DNA from: an uncultured Shewanella sp.
Lineage (GTDB): Bacteria > Pseudomonadota > Gammaproteobacteria > Enterobacterales > Shewanellaceae
Reading direction: 5' to 3'
NCBI RefSeq assembly: GCF_947491715.1
Contig: NZ_CANLKR010000001.1
Span: 124,001 to 188,000 of the forward strand
DNA length: 64,000 bases
Shown here piece by piece: positions 31,962-41,038 of the stretch. A program made the position numbers and the translations under genes. The notes under the pieces were generated by a model. That model was not told the DNA's origin, ran no database searches, and was given only the letters and a program-made list of their open reading frames with translations. How positions within the stretch are numbered: position 1 is the stretch's first letter; every line of letters begins with the position of its first letter.

Positions 31962-32639
31962 ATGGAACCGATTAAAAATATCCCAAGACTGTGTCGTACT
32001 TTGGGTTATGAATTTACTGATGTGACTTTGCTTGATCAAGCTTTAACACATCGCAGTGCAGCAAGTAAGCATAATGAGCGATTAGAATTTTTAGGCGATT
32101 CAGTATTGTCTATTGTGATCTCTGATGCGCTTTATCATCAATTTCCAAAAGCGAAAGAAGGTGATTTAAGTCGCATGAGAGCGACCTTAGTCTGTGGCAA
32201 AATGTTGGCTGAGATTGCACTGGAATTTAAACTGGGAGACTATTTAAAACTCGGCCCCGGTGAACTGAAGAGTGGTGGATTTAGGCGTGAGTCTATTTTA
32301 GCGGATGCCGTTGAAGCGATTATTGGAGCCGTGTATCTTGATAAAGGCATTGAGTCTTGTCGTCAATTAGTCTTGACTTGGTACCAAAGTCGATTAAAGA
32401 CCATTAAGCCTGTGGATCAAAAAGATCCTAAGACATTACTGCAAGAACACTTACAAGGTTTTAAGAAGCCATTGCCCGTCTATACTGTAGTGAAAACGGT
32501 AGGTGAGGCGCATAATCAAACATTTACCGTTGAATGCATGGTGAAAGGCCTGAGTGAGCCGATTGTCGGCGTCGCCAGTTCAAGGCGTAAAGCAGAACAA
32601 ATTGCCGCGGCCCAAGTGCTGGAGTTAATCAAGAAATGA
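31962..32639 (+). CDS. rnc: Ribonuclease III
   Basis: Cuts double-stranded RNA in rRNA precursors and many mRNAs. 225 residues: the RNase III signature [16 protein letters not shown], acidic residues in the second cluster ([18 protein letters not shown]), and a C-terminal double-stranded RNA-binding domain ([12 protein letters not shown]...[18 protein letters not shown]). Its stop overlaps the era start by 4 bp (ATGA). Confidence 0.97.
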   Translation: MEPIKNIPRLCRTLGYEFTDVTLLDQALTHRSAASKHNERLEFLGDSVLSIVISDALYHQFPKAKEGDLSRMRATLVCGKMLAEIALEFKLGDYLKLGPGELKSGGFRRESILADAVEAIIGAVYLDKGIESCRQLVLTWYQSRLKTIKPVDQKDPKTLLQEHLQGFKKPLPVYTVVKTVGEAHNQTFTVECMVKGLSEPIVGVASSRRKAEQIAAAQVLELIKK

Positions 32640-33631
32640 GTGACAAGAAAGAAGAAGCACAAGGGAGCGTAGAACCCAGTTTAGATGAGCTACTTGCTCG
32701 CATGAACCAACCGAGTCAACATGCCAAATATGATGTAACCTATTGTGGCATGGTGGCGATTGTGGGACGCCCGAATGTGGGAAAATCGACGCTGCTGAAT
32801 AAAATACTCGGGCAGAAAGTCAGTATTACCTCTAAAAAGCCGCAAACAACTCGCCACCGTATTATGGGGATCCACACAGAAGGTCCTAAGCAAGTGGTGT
32901 TTGTTGATACGCCAGGACTCCACATAGAAGAGCGCCGTGCGATTAACCGTTTAATGAATCGTGCCGCTTCCAGTTCTTTAGCCGATGTGGCTTTAGTGGT
33001 CTTCGTGGTTGATGGCATGAATTGGACGGCTGATGATGACATGGTGTTAAAGAAATTACACCATAATGATGATGGCCGAAAAATCGTATTAGCGATTAAT
33101 AAAGTTGATAATATTAAAGATAAAGAAGCCTTATTTCCTTATCTGGAGCAAATGGCAACAAAATTTCCTTTTGATGATATTTTGCCTATTTCGGCGACTC
33201 AGGGGACCAATATTCAACGCATTTTAGATTTATCGTTAGCGGCGTTACCTGAGTCACCTCATTATTTTCCTGAAGATTATGTGACAGATCGTTCTCAGCG
33301 TTTTATGGCATCTGAAATTGTTCGAGAAAAACTCATGCGTTTTCTCGGAGATGAATTACCTTATGATGCGACGGTTGAAATTGAGCAATTTACCATGATG
33401 GAGAATGGGGTCTATCAAATTAATGCGCTTATTTTAGTTGAACGTAGTGGTCAGAAACGTATGGTGATTGGCAAAAAAGGTGAACGTATTCGAACCATTG
33501 CGACTCAAGCACGTCTTGACATGGAAACCTTATTTGACAATAAAGTATTTTTAGAGATTTGGGTTAAAGTCAAATCTGGTTGGGCCGATGATGAGCGTGC
33601 ATTAAGAAGTTTAGGCTACGGAGAAGAGTAA
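32636..33631 (+). CDS. era: GTPase Era
   Basis: Binds 16S rRNA and helps 30S maturation. 331 residues against about 301 in E. coli; the extra length is an acidic N-terminal tail before [18 protein letters not shown]. Other G motifs are DTPGLH and NKVDNIKD. The C-terminal KH domain carries [23 protein letters not shown]. It overlaps rnc by 4 bp and is translationally coupled to it. Confidence 0.97.
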   Translation: MSDKKEEAQGSVEPSLDELLARMNQPSQHAKYDVTYCGMVAIVGRPNVGKSTLLNKILGQKVSITSKKPQTTRHRIMGIHTEGPKQVVFVDTPGLHIEERRAINRLMNRAASSSLADVALVVFVVDGMNWTADDDMVLKKLHHNDDGRKIVLAINKVDNIKDKEALFPYLEQMATKFPFDDILPISATQGTNIQRILDLSLAALPESPHYFPEDYVTDRSQRFMASEIVREKLMRFLGDELPYDATVEIEQFTMMENGVYQINALILVERSGQKRMVIGKKGERIRTIATQARLDMETLFDNKVFLEIWVKVKSGWADDERALRSLGYGEE

Positions 33632-33677
33632 ATCCTATGGCGGGTGAACATTAGATACTGTAGAACGGTCATATTTT

Positions 33678-34376
33678 ATGTTGCGTGGATATGTATTACA
33701 CACCCGCCCTTATCGTGATAATCGTGTTATTGTCAACTTACTAGTCGATAATCAAGGGCGAGTCGATGCCATTGCACGTTTAGGTGGTAAGAAAAATACG
33801 GCTCGTAGTATACTTCAACCTTTCCAACCTTTGATCTTTACTTTTTCTGGCGCAGGCTCACTTAAGAATTTGACTCAATTAGAGGCGGCGAGCCCTGCTG
33901 TGCCGCTTGCGAGTAATGGGTTATATGCAGGCCTCTACCTTAATGAGTTATTGATGCGGTGTTTGACTGTTGAGCATCAGGCTGAAAGCATCTTTTATCA
34001 CTATCATCAGACGTTATTATCTCTGGCTTTGGGGTTAAAAGAGCAGGATTTACGCTATTTTGAATTATCTTTATTGGAAGAGTTAGGTATTATGCCTTCT
34101 TTAACGATAGATCCATTAGAAAACCCCATTAATGGTGACGGCTTCTATCGCTTATTACCTGAAAAAGGTTTTATGCCTGTATACCCAACAGTCTTCACAC
34201 AAGATAAATTTTTTCAAGGTGATATGTTGTCAGCCTTAGCTAACCGACAGTTATTAGCACATCATTTACTGGCGGCAAAAAAGTTAATGCGGCAACTTTT
34301 AGTGCGTATTTTAGGCAGTAAGCCATTGTATTCAAGAGCACTGTTTAAGCAGCGCCAACCTAATATGCCACAATAA
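33678..34376 (+). CDS. recO: DNA repair protein RecO
   Basis: Loads RecA at gaps with RecR and anneals strands coated by SSB. 232 residues: an N-terminal OB fold (LRGYVLHTRPYRDNRVIVNLL), a helical middle part (GLYAGLYLNELLMRCL) and a short C-terminal region. Zinc-ligand Cys found in some RecO proteins are absent, as in many gammaproteobacteria. It lies 46 bp after era and 76 bp before pdxJ. Confidence 0.93.
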   Translation: MLRGYVLHTRPYRDNRVIVNLLVDNQGRVDAIARLGGKKNTARSILQPFQPLIFTFSGAGSLKNLTQLEAASPAVPLASNGLYAGLYLNELLMRCLTVEHQAESIFYHYHQTLLSLALGLKEQDLRYFELSLLEELGIMPSLTIDPLENPINGDGFYRLLPEKGFMPVYPTVFTQDKFFQGDMLSALANRQLLAHHLLAAKKLMRQLLVRILGSKPLYSRALFKQRQPNMPQ

Positions 34377-34452
34377 TGAGTGTGACACTGTCATTTATTG
34401 AGGTGTGATGCTTTGTTATTATGTGTTAGCTAATTAAACAAAGGACATTTCC

Positions 34453-35190
34453 ATGAGCCAGATTTTACTGGGCGTCAATATTGACCACATTGCGACTTTA
34501 CGACAAGCTCGAGGCACGAGTTATCCTGATCCTGTACATGCTGCCGCAGTGGCTGAGCATGCTGGGGCAGATGGAATAACGGTGCATCTTCGTGAAGATA
34601 GACGACATATTATCGATAGAGACATTCAAGTATTAGCACAGACATTAAAGACACGCATGAATTTTGAAATGGCAGTAACTGATGAAATGCTTGATATTGC
34701 TTGTGATATTCAGCCTCACTACGTATGTTTAGTGCCCGAAAAAAGAGAAGAATTGACGACTGAAGGCGGTTTGGACGTTGCGGGACAAATGAGTAAAATA
34801 TCGAGTGCAGTGCAACGTTTGAGTGGAAAAGGCATTCAAGTCTCCCTCTTCATTGATGCAGATAAAGCACAAATTGATGCGGCAGTTAAAGTTGGGGCAC
34901 CCGTTATAGAGATCCATACAGGTGGTTATGCGGATGCACACTCTGAGACAGAAGAGAAAAATGAACTTATGCGTATTACTGATATGGCAAAGTATGCTCA
35001 TGCTAAGGGGTTGATTGTCAATGCTGGGCATGGATTGCACTATCATAATGTTAAGCCTATCGCGGCAATCCCTGAATTGTATGAATTGAATATTGGCCAT
35101 GCGATTATCGCAAGGGCCGCTATTGATGGCTTGGCTACCGCAGTCAAAGATATGAAACGTTTAATGCAAGAAGGCCGTCGTGGTGAGTAG
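34453..35190 (+). CDS. pdxJ: Pyridoxine 5'-phosphate synthase
   Basis: Condenses 3-amino-2-oxopropyl phosphate with deoxyxylulose 5-phosphate in the DXP-dependent vitamin B6 pathway. 245-residue TIM barrel. Landmarks: [36 protein letters not shown] with catalytic residues, [29 protein letters not shown] and [12 protein letters not shown]. It precedes acpS by 54 bp, as in E. coli. Confidence 0.97.
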   Translation: MSQILLGVNIDHIATLRQARGTSYPDPVHAAAVAEHAGADGITVHLREDRRHIIDRDIQVLAQTLKTRMNFEMAVTDEMLDIACDIQPHYVCLVPEKREELTTEGGLDVAGQMSKISSAVQRLSGKGIQVSLFIDADKAQIDAAVKVGAPVIEIHTGGYADAHSETEEKNELMRITDMAKYAHAKGLIVNAGHGLHYHNVKPIAAIPELYELNIGHAIIARAAIDGLATAVKDMKRLMQEGRRGE

Positions 35191-35244
35191 TGTTTCTGCT
35201 TCATTATGGCCAAATGTGTTGTCATTTTTGTTGAGAGGATGTTG

Positions 35245-35625
35245 ATGGCAATTGTGGGTTTAGGCACTGATGTTGTTGAAATCGAACGGATCCATAAGTT
35301 GGTGCTCAGTTCACCGTTAAAGCTTGCAAAAAGAGTATTAACTTCGAGTGAACTTGAGCAGTTTCAATCAGTTAATCAACCATCACGTTATTTAGCAAAA
35401 CGTTTTGCGGCTAAAGAAGCTGCTGCTAAAGCGCTAGGGACTGGGATCGGACGTGGTGTTTCTTTTCAACATATTGAAATTAAAAATGATGACTATGGCG
35501 CACCGCATATCTCTTTTAGTCAAGGTGCAGCAGATAGACTCGCTTGGCTGAAGGGGACTTCTGCTCACGTGACCATTGCTGATGAGTTACATTATGCCGT
35601 TGCAACCGTGATTATAGAATCCTAA
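35245..35625 (+). CDS. acpS: Holo-[acyl-carrier-protein] synthase
   Basis: Transfers 4'-phosphopantetheine from CoA to acyl carrier protein. 126 residues. Metal-binding Asp in GLGTDVVEIERI; the signature segment RYLAKRFAAKEAAAKALGTGIG contains the conserved Glu and Lys. The ATG at 35245 is chosen (MAIVGLGTDV), with GAGAGG at 35233-35238. Earlier in-frame codons at 35206 and 35239 lack spacing or family support. Last gene of the lepB operon; a strong terminator follows. Confidence 0.96.
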   Translation: MAIVGLGTDVVEIERIHKLVLSSPLKLAKRVLTSSELEQFQSVNQPSRYLAKRFAAKEAAAKALGTGIGRGVSFQHIEIKNDDYGAPHISFSQGAADRLAWLKGTSAHVTIADELHYAVATVIIES

Positions 35626-35645
35626 TTCCAGTGAAGCAGTATGGG

Positions 35646-35683
35646 AAAAGCCCACAATGAGATAATCATGGTGGGCTTTTTTT
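35646..35683 (+). terminator. Terminator of the lepB-acpS operon
   Basis: A 10-bp stem (AAAAGCCCAC with GTGGGCTTTT) with a 15-base loop and a run of seven T, 20 bp after acpS. Confidence 0.88.
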
Positions 35684-35790
35684 ATGGAAGATAGCCAGTT
35701 AATAAATGACCGTCTTTACTGGTATTTCCATCTATTTTTAGTATATTAGAGTAATATGTGTTAAAAATTATTTTGAAAGGATGCCAATTA

Positions 35791-36312
35791 ATGAGAAATG
35801 CTGTAGAGCGATTATCCACGTACAAGAGTGTTCATTTAAACACTAACAATGTGAAGACACACTTTATTGGTGTACCTCTGATTGTCCTATCAGTGTTTAT
35901 TTTATTAGCGTTAACACCCGTTGCAATACTGTTTGGTGATTATCGGTTAGCAATCGATAAACTGGCTGTGATTGGTCTATCAATTTATTATCTAATGTTA
36001 AATATTCGTTTGGCCTTGGGTTTGATTGTTGTCATGCTTATTACACTATTTCTTGCCAATATCATTGCTGATTGGAGTGGGGCTTTGTGGTTGGCCATTG
36101 GGGTATTTGTCATAGGCTGGGTTATTCAATTTATAGGGCATTATTTTGAAAAAGCAAAACCGGCTTTTATTGACGATTTAGATCAGTTATTAATCGGTCC
36201 TTTGTTTTTAATGGCCGAAATGTATTTTCATTTTGGTTGGCTATCGTCGTTAAAAGAAAAAATAACACCCATTGCAATGGAAAAACGACAACAAATGGAT
36301 ACAAAGCAGTGA
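35791..36312 (+). CDS. Mpo1-like (DUF962) membrane protein
   Basis: 173 residues with four hydrophobic segments. The family's His-rich signature is present: YKSVHLNTNNVKTHFIGVPL near the N-terminus and IGHYFEKAKPAFIDDLDQLL with LIGPLFLMAEMYF later. Yeast Mpo1 is an Fe(II)-dependent dioxygenase that alpha-oxidises 2-hydroxy fatty acids; the conserved His suggest a similar metal site here (inference). The ATG at 35791 is chosen with AAAGGA at 35776-35781. It is monocistronic between terminators. Confidence 0.85.
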   Translation: MRNAVERLSTYKSVHLNTNNVKTHFIGVPLIVLSVFILLALTPVAILFGDYRLAIDKLAVIGLSIYYLMLNIRLALGLIVVMLITLFLANIIADWSGALWLAIGVFVIGWVIQFIGHYFEKAKPAFIDDLDQLLIGPLFLMAEMYFHFGWLSSLKEKITPIAMEKRQQMDTKQ

Positions 36313-36346
36313 TCGTTAATTTTACGACTATGTAGCAGTTAAGATG

Positions 36347-36375
36347 AAAAATCATTATGTTTTCATGATTTTTTT
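36347..36375 (+). terminator. Terminator after the Mpo1-like gene
   Basis: A 9-bp AT-rich stem (AAAAATCAT with ATGATTTTT) with a 9-base loop and trailing T residues. Confidence 0.6.
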
Positions 36376-36493
36376 AACGTAAAAGAGGGCGCTTTTAGTA
36401 TTTTTTCATCATTTTTTATTGGGGTTAGCGTTTTCATTTTTATGTCGTTAACATGCAGAGAATTAACGTGTTAATGATATAAAGGTTAGAGTG

Positions 36494-36847
36494 ATGAGCA
36501 TAGAGAGAATACACACAAAAACAAGAATGAGTCGTATTGTAAAACATAATGGTGTTATCTACTTGTGTGGCCAGGTTTGTGAAGATGCGACTCAAAATAT
36601 CACAGTGCAAACACAAACCATGTTGGCTAAAGTGGATGATTTATTAACAGAAGCGGGGAGTGATAAAGCGCATATCTTGTCAGCTACAATTTACATCAAA
36701 GACATGCAATATTTCAGCGAAATGAATGCAGTTTGGGATGCTTGGGTACCAGAAGGGCATGCGCCAGCTAGAGCGTGCGTGGAAGCGAAAATGGCAAGAG
36801 ATGCATTATTGGTTGAGATTTCTGTTATTGCTGCGCAGAAGCTGTAA
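36494..36847 (+). CDS. RidA (YjgF/YER057c/UK114) family protein
   Basis: 117 residues. RidA proteins hydrolyse reactive enamines and imines made by PLP enzymes. The family segments [29 protein letters not shown] and [26 protein letters not shown] are present, including the Arg (PARACVE) that binds the carboxylate and a C-terminal Glu. The short form resembles the YoaB-type subgroup more than canonical RidA. The ATG at 36494 directly follows an overlapping GTG at 36491. Confidence 0.88.
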   Translation: MSIERIHTKTRMSRIVKHNGVIYLCGQVCEDATQNITVQTQTMLAKVDDLLTEAGSDKAHILSATIYIKDMQYFSEMNAVWDAWVPEGHAPARACVEAKMARDALLVEISVIAAQKL

Positions 36848-36892
36848 GTCACTGAGTCTATGAGAGTGCTTCCGTGCTCTCATTTATTCCTT

Positions 36893-37609
36893 TTATTCCG
36901 TTATGATTAAATATCCCCTGCTTAACCCTTCATTGAGATCGGCATTACTCACAATAGCTTGATACAAGTCACTGGTTTTTACCCAAATGGCGGGATATTT
37001 GAAGCGAGATACATCCAGCAATAAGAAGCGATCGCTTTTACTGTCATATGCTGCTAAAGGAGAAAAATGACCAGATCCTATTTGGTTTAACGCTTGTCTA
37101 TGATAATTCACAATAATAAATTGAGTATCAGAGCTGACTGCTTTTATGGCATCTTGGCGAAATTGGTTTTCATTGATTTGCGTTCCACGATGAAGGTTAA
37201 CTTTCAGTTTAAATGTCTTGATAGCATCTGATAATTCATCGATTGTCATTCCTCCCATACCGACTTTTGCGGGTGTTGTAATATCCAGAACTTCTGCTGT
37301 GAAAAAATTGTCTTGTTCAAATATTTGGTAGGGGGCTAATAATAGAGAAGTAGGACGCGGAAGGTTTGATGCATTTAATATCATAGATGCACTGGTAGGT
37401 CCACAGTAGGTTAATGTTTGTTGGGTGGTGAAGTAGGGCATAAGGTTGAAAATATCGTTTTTATGTTGGCTACGTTGTAAAAGGATTTTCCCTTCTGCAG
37501 AGTTAAAGGGGACGAGGCTATCATCTAGGGTTAAATCGGGTGGTGTGGCAGCTTGCAATGACAGAGAAAGTAGTGATAAACAAATTAATAGGAGGTATTT
37601 TAAACGCAT
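36893..37609 (-). CDS. Exported phytochelatin-synthase-like cysteine peptidase
   Basis: 238 residues: a signal peptide (MRLKYLLLICLSLLSLSLQA) and a phytochelatin synthase domain. The papain-like triad is intact: Cys69 in LTYCGPTSASM, His181 in GSGHFSPLAAYD, Asp199 in FLLLDVSRFKYP. The single-domain size matches bacterial homologues such as Nostoc alr0975, which mainly cleave glycine from glutathione and make little phytochelatin (established knowledge). Export would place it with periplasmic glutathione or gamma-glutamyl substrates. It is divergent from the paralog array starting at 38037. Confidence 0.9.
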   Translation of the reverse strand: MRLKYLLLICLSLLSLSLQAATPPDLTLDDSLVPFNSAEGKILLQRSQHKNDIFNLMPYFTTQQTLTYCGPTSASMILNASNLPRPTSLLLAPYQIFEQDNFFTAEVLDITTPAKVGMGGMTIDELSDAIKTFKLKVNLHRGTQINENQFRQDAIKAVSSDTQFIIVNYHRQALNQIGSGHFSPLAAYDSKSDRFLLLDVSRFKYPAIWVKTSDLYQAIVSNADLNEGLSRGYLIITE

Positions 37610-38036
37610 GATGAACCTTATTGTTAAGTAAAAGCTAATTTAATTGGCCGACCATAGTAGTCTGTAGATAGCTTGGGTATTAGACTTTTGTCTATAGTTT
37701 TGGCTGGTGATTATTGATATATGCTGAGTTTCAACATTTTCTATTTGGTGATATTAAAGCGTTAATGCTATACAGAATATTTACTTTTTTATTTATTGAT
37801 TACAAAGGTTAATTTATTTTTCGGTTGTCATTTGTTTTTATATATGTATTTTTGTTGGTTCTTTGGTGTCAACTTTGAGATGTTTTTGATTTTATAAAAG
37901 AGAGGCGTCATATTATTTGTTCGTTATGTGTTTTTGTCATATGTATTTTTTATGTATTAAATTTGGGGTTGGGTTAATAGAGAGTATCACTTTTCTCACC
38001 TATACTTAAAAATGAGGGTTCTTCTTGGGGGAGAGA
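37610..38036. other. AT-rich divergent promoter region
   Basis: 427 bases between the phytochelatin-synthase-like gene and the first array gene. Very AT-rich, with no ORF worth calling. TATACT at 38001-38006 could be a -10 for the array, but no good -35 is seen at the right distance. Confidence 0.45.
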
Positions 38037-38474
38037 ATGTCTTTAACCTATAAAATCATTTTATATCCATTGTTGTTAATGATGTTGCAATTGAGCAGTT
38101 TTTTACTACAGGCAAAAGGTTGTCAATTACCTAACAGCATGAATGGATTAACCCTTATGATGCCTATCAGTGAAAAGTTTAGCTACAGCCGAACCGCTGG
38201 AAATGATATGATTGAAATGACATTTAAGCAGAAGAGTTATTACGGTTCTGGTTATAAAGTGAGCTACGGCTTTATTGGCAAATATAGTTACCGTAAACTC
38301 GCTCAGAATGTGGCTCAAATCAGAATGCGAGAAACATTTGCCGCTAAGGTACTGCAATATAATCTTTATTTAGTGTGTGAGAATGATCTTGAAGGCTATT
38401 ATATTTATGCGCCTATTTCAGTAGAAACCGATCCGCAAATAGGCATTATGATAGAGCGTTATATTATTAAATAG
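38037..38474 (+). CDS. Tandem exported paralog 1 (diverged member)
   Basis: 145 residues, first of nine related genes. A hydrophobic signal peptide (about residues 4-26) ends near LQA, followed by KGCQLPNSMNGLTLMM with the family's C-X-L-P motif. The second conserved Cys is in LYLVCENDLEGYYIYAP. The middle has the GKYSYRKL motif typical of the family. The C-terminal RQNTG motif is lost (IGIMIERYIIK), so this copy is diverged. The ATG at 38037 is chosen with a strong GGGGGAG site at 38027-38033. Probably secreted or periplasmic and beta-rich; function unknown. Confidence 0.8.
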   Translation: MSLTYKIILYPLLLMMLQLSSFLLQAKGCQLPNSMNGLTLMMPISEKFSYSRTAGNDMIEMTFKQKSYYGSGYKVSYGFIGKYSYRKLAQNVAQIRMRETFAAKVLQYNLYLVCENDLEGYYIYAPISVETDPQIGIMIERYIIK

Positions 38475-38649
38475 TATTGATGGTATCAAATACTTTTTCT
38501 AACAGCTGTTGTCTATTGTTTCTGGTAGAGAGAATGAAGGGTAAATCTAGGCTGTGGTTCTGGTTGATTGATGAGAAAAAACACCGTATGGCTTAATTTC
38601 ATCTACACTTTCTTAGAGTCTTGAAATGCTTTATTGATAAGGATAAAAC

Positions 38650-39066
38650 ATGAAGCTATTGTTTAGCTTATTTTTATTTTTCCATATAGGTCAATCGGTT
38701 GCTGATTCTTGTGCCATACCAGAAAGCTTGGCTGGTTTGACTCTTTTGATCCGCGTAAATGGCAATTATTCGCCAGAAAACCCAATGGCAGGGACGTTAC
38801 AGGAAATGACATTTAGCCGTTTGAATTTTAAAAGCACAATAATGAATACCCGCGAGAGTGTTGAGGGGGCATATCGCTATAAACGTTTAGATACTAATAT
38901 AGGTCAACTGAGTGTTCGGGAGGGAGCTGACGATGCGCCGTCCTTATATACAGAGACCTTTGTTTGTGAAACGAATACGACGGGGTATTTTATTTTTAGT
39001 CAAACTCAAGGAACGATTAAACCTGATGTTCGCCAAAACACAGGGATTTATATTATTAGAAAATGA
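38650..39066 (+). CDS. Tandem exported paralog 2
   Basis: 138 residues. Signal peptide ends at SVA, then DSCAIPESLAGLTLLIRVNG. It has the full set of family motifs: NYSPENPMAG, GAYRYKRLDTNIGQLSVREG, the second Cys in FVCETNTTGYFIFSQTQG, and DVRQNTGIYII at the end. It is closest to paralog 5, which shares VCETNTTG, KP-D-[VI]-RQNTG and NTR in the middle. It lies 175 bp after paralog 1, enough room for its own promoter, with AAGGATAAAAC before the ATG. The mature chain is about 120 residues with two Cys, probably disulfide-bonded. Confidence 0.82.
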   Translation: MKLLFSLFLFFHIGQSVADSCAIPESLAGLTLLIRVNGNYSPENPMAGTLQEMTFSRLNFKSTIMNTRESVEGAYRYKRLDTNIGQLSVREGADDAPSLYTETFVCETNTTGYFIFSQTQGTIKPDVRQNTGIYIIRK

Positions 39067-39127
39067 TGATTTAGCCGGTCGATATTGAAAAATGGTGAGT
39101 TTTTATAAACTGAGGTGGGCTCGTTTA

Positions 39128-39547
39128 ATGGCGTTAAAAAAAATAGTGTTAATTAGTCTTTGTTTGTTGCCTGGTATAGGGGTTGCCGATGAGTGTAAAC
39201 TACCCGATAACTTAGACAAAAAACAGATTTTGTTGATGGTCAATGAAGTATACACACCGACTAATCCTAATGCTGGCGGCGTGATACAACTTAATTTAAC
39301 GGGAAAGAAAATAGTATCAACAGAATTAATTAAAGGGATCACCAGTCAAGGTCATTACGAGTACCGTATTATTGCTCCTGAGGTTGCTTTGCTAGAAGTA
39401 AAGTTGACAGAGGGAGATGATAGATCCACTTTTCGGACAATATTCATGTGTGAAAATGATTACAGTGGCGCGTATATTTTTAGCCAATCTCAAGGAATGA
39501 TTGAGCCAAGTAAAAGGCAAAATACGGGAAGTTATATTATTGAGTGA
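39128..39547 (+). CDS. Tandem exported paralog 3
   Basis: 139 residues from ATG 39128, preceded by GAGGTGG at 39112-39118. An ATG at 39092 is in frame but would put a basic, less hydrophobic stretch before the signal peptide. After the signal peptide (ends GVA) comes DECKLPDNLDKKQILLMV. Family motifs: YTPTNPNAGG, GHYEYRIIAPEVALLEVKL, the second Cys in FMCENDYSGAYIFSQSQG, and KRQNTGSYII. It lies 61 bp after paralog 2. Confidence 0.8.
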   Translation: MALKKIVLISLCLLPGIGVADECKLPDNLDKKQILLMVNEVYTPTNPNAGGVIQLNLTGKKIVSTELIKGITSQGHYEYRIIAPEVALLEVKLTEGDDRSTFRTIFMCENDYSGAYIFSQSQGMIEPSKRQNTGSYIIE

Positions 39548-39649
39548 TTTTACTTTTAACACTACCGTTTTGGTCTTTTATGCAGTTTTTATGTTGTAAA
39601 TGATTTATCGTTTGGAGAGTTATGGCAAACTTTTTTGTTTATTATCGAT

Positions 39650-40084
39650 ATGCTAGTTAAGTTTATTTGGCTTATTATGCTTTTTGGGTTACTTAGTTCT
39701 ACCTCTGTGGCTGATAGTGGGCAGATGTGTCATGTGCCTGATGCGTTAAATGGAAAAGATCTGATATTATCGGTGGATGAAGAATACTCTTTTAATAGTC
39801 CTGAGGTGATAGGTCTGATGCAGTACTCTTTTGATATAAATAGTTTTGTTAATTATATTATTCAAGATAATTATATTTTTCCTGGCAAGTACACTTACCA
39901 GCGTATTGATAGTGATTTAGGTCTTATCAGTGTCTTTGAGGTGATGGGGGATATGATCTCTAAATATCAGATATTATTAGTCTGTATTAGTGATATACAA
40001 GGATATTTTATTTATAGCTTAGAGTATGGTGAGAGAATGCCTAATGTGAAACACGATACAGGATTTTATATTTTGCGTGAGTGA
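39650..40084 (+). CDS. Tandem exported paralog 4, with uncertain or broken start
   Basis: 144 residues if started at ATG 39650. The signal peptide (KFIWLIMLFGLLSSTSVA) is followed by DSGQMCHVPDALNGKDLIL, so the first Cys is a few residues further in than in the others. GKYTYQRIDSDLGLISVFE and LLVCISDIQGYFIYSLEYG are family-like; the C-terminus VKHDTGFYILRE is diverged from RQNTG. No ribosome site precedes 39650 or the in-frame TTG at 39635. A good site (GGAGAG, 39614-39619) serves an ATG at 39622 that is one frame off and stops after 12 codons. Confidence 0.7.
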   Translation: MLVKFIWLIMLFGLLSSTSVADSGQMCHVPDALNGKDLILSVDEEYSFNSPEVIGLMQYSFDINSFVNYIIQDNYIFPGKYTYQRIDSDLGLISVFEVMGDMISKYQILLVCISDIQGYFIYSLEYGERMPNVKHDTGFYILRE

Positions 40085-40124
40085 CAGGGTGCATGAAATT
40101 CTAGTCGGTCTATTAAGGATGAAA

Positions 40125-40562
40125 ATGCGGATATTATTAGCTTTGGTGATCCTGTCTATGTTCTCAGCCCAGAGTATGGCGAGTAAGTGCCAGTTACCCA
40201 CCAGTTTACAAGGGAAGACTTTACTTTTTAAAGTGAATGGCGTTTATACACCAGATAATGTGTTGGCTGACATGGTGATAGAATATGTATTTGAAGAAAA
40301 GACTTATCAGGTGACTATACTTAATACGAGGAAAAAAATGAATGGGGTTTATGATTACCGTCGATTAACCCCAATGTTAGCTCGCTTTAGTGTCTTTGAG
40401 GGAAGTGATGAAGTCGTGTCAATATATTCAGAGACATTAGTCTGTGAAACGAATACCACAGGTTTTGTGATTTTTAGTCAAACCAAAGGGTGGTATAAAC
40501 CTGACATTAGACAAAATACGGGTGTATTTATTATCGATACTCAAAGTGAAAAGAGTGAATAA
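40125..40562 (+). CDS. Tandem exported paralog 5
   Basis: 145 residues from ATG 40125, with AAGGA at 40115-40119; ATG 40119 is possible too. The signal peptide ends at SMA, then SKCQLPTSLQGKTLLFKVNG. All family motifs are present: VYTPDNVLAD, GVYDYRRLTPMLARFSVFEG, the second Cys in LVCETNTTGFVIFSQTKG, and DIRQNTGVFII. It is the nearest relative of paralog 2. Its end overlaps the start of paralog 6, suggesting one transcript. Confidence 0.82.
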   Translation: MRILLALVILSMFSAQSMASKCQLPTSLQGKTLLFKVNGVYTPDNVLADMVIEYVFEEKTYQVTILNTRKKMNGVYDYRRLTPMLARFSVFEGSDEVVSIYSETLVCETNTTGFVIFSQTKGWYKPDIRQNTGVFIIDTQSEKSE

Positions 40563-41001
40563 ACTGATTTTAGCCATATTGATTGCTGTGAGTAGCTTCT
40601 TTGCAAAAGCTGAGAGCAAACAATGTCGTTTACCTGATAAATTATCAGGCTATACTTTATTTTTTGAGCTCAGTGGAATGGATTACAAGGTGGACCCGAA
40701 CACTATGGCACTCAGAAAGTTATCATTTTCAAATAACATGATTGAGAATGAAAGCTTAACGACAGGTCAGTTGTTTAAGGCGTATTATGTTTATTCTACT
40801 TTTCCTCCTGATATAGCCTTTATTGAAGTTTATCGAACCTCTCGATTAGACACTTTATTATATCGAGATATTCTTGTTTGTGGGACGGATATTGTGGGCA
40901 AGTTAATTTATAGCCCAGAGGCAAGTGTCAAGGGATTCAATTTGTTTGAAAAGCCAGTAACAGGTAAGTATATTTTAAAGAAAACAATAGAGTTATTATG
41001 A
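40555..41001 (+). CDS. Tandem exported paralog 6 (diverged member)
   Basis: 148 residues from GTG 40555; GTG 40546 and 40522 are also in frame and the start is uncertain. The signal peptide NKLILAILIAVSSFFAKA is followed by ESKQCRLPDKLSGYTLFFEL. The second Cys is in ILVCGTDIVGKLIYSPE. The RQNTG motif is replaced by EKPVTGKYILKK, and the Y-X-Y-X-R segment is altered to AYYVYSTFPPDIAFIEVY. It overlaps the end of paralog 5 by a few bases, so its translation is probably coupled. Confidence 0.75.
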   Translation: MNKLILAILIAVSSFFAKAESKQCRLPDKLSGYTLFFELSGMDYKVDPNTMALRKLSFSNNMIENESLTTGQLFKAYYVYSTFPPDIAFIEVYRTSRLDTLLYRDILVCGTDIVGKLIYSPEASVKGFNLFEKPVTGKYILKKTIELL

Positions 41002-41038
41002 TTTTATTATTTTTAATAAACATGTAAAAGGTGAGTGA

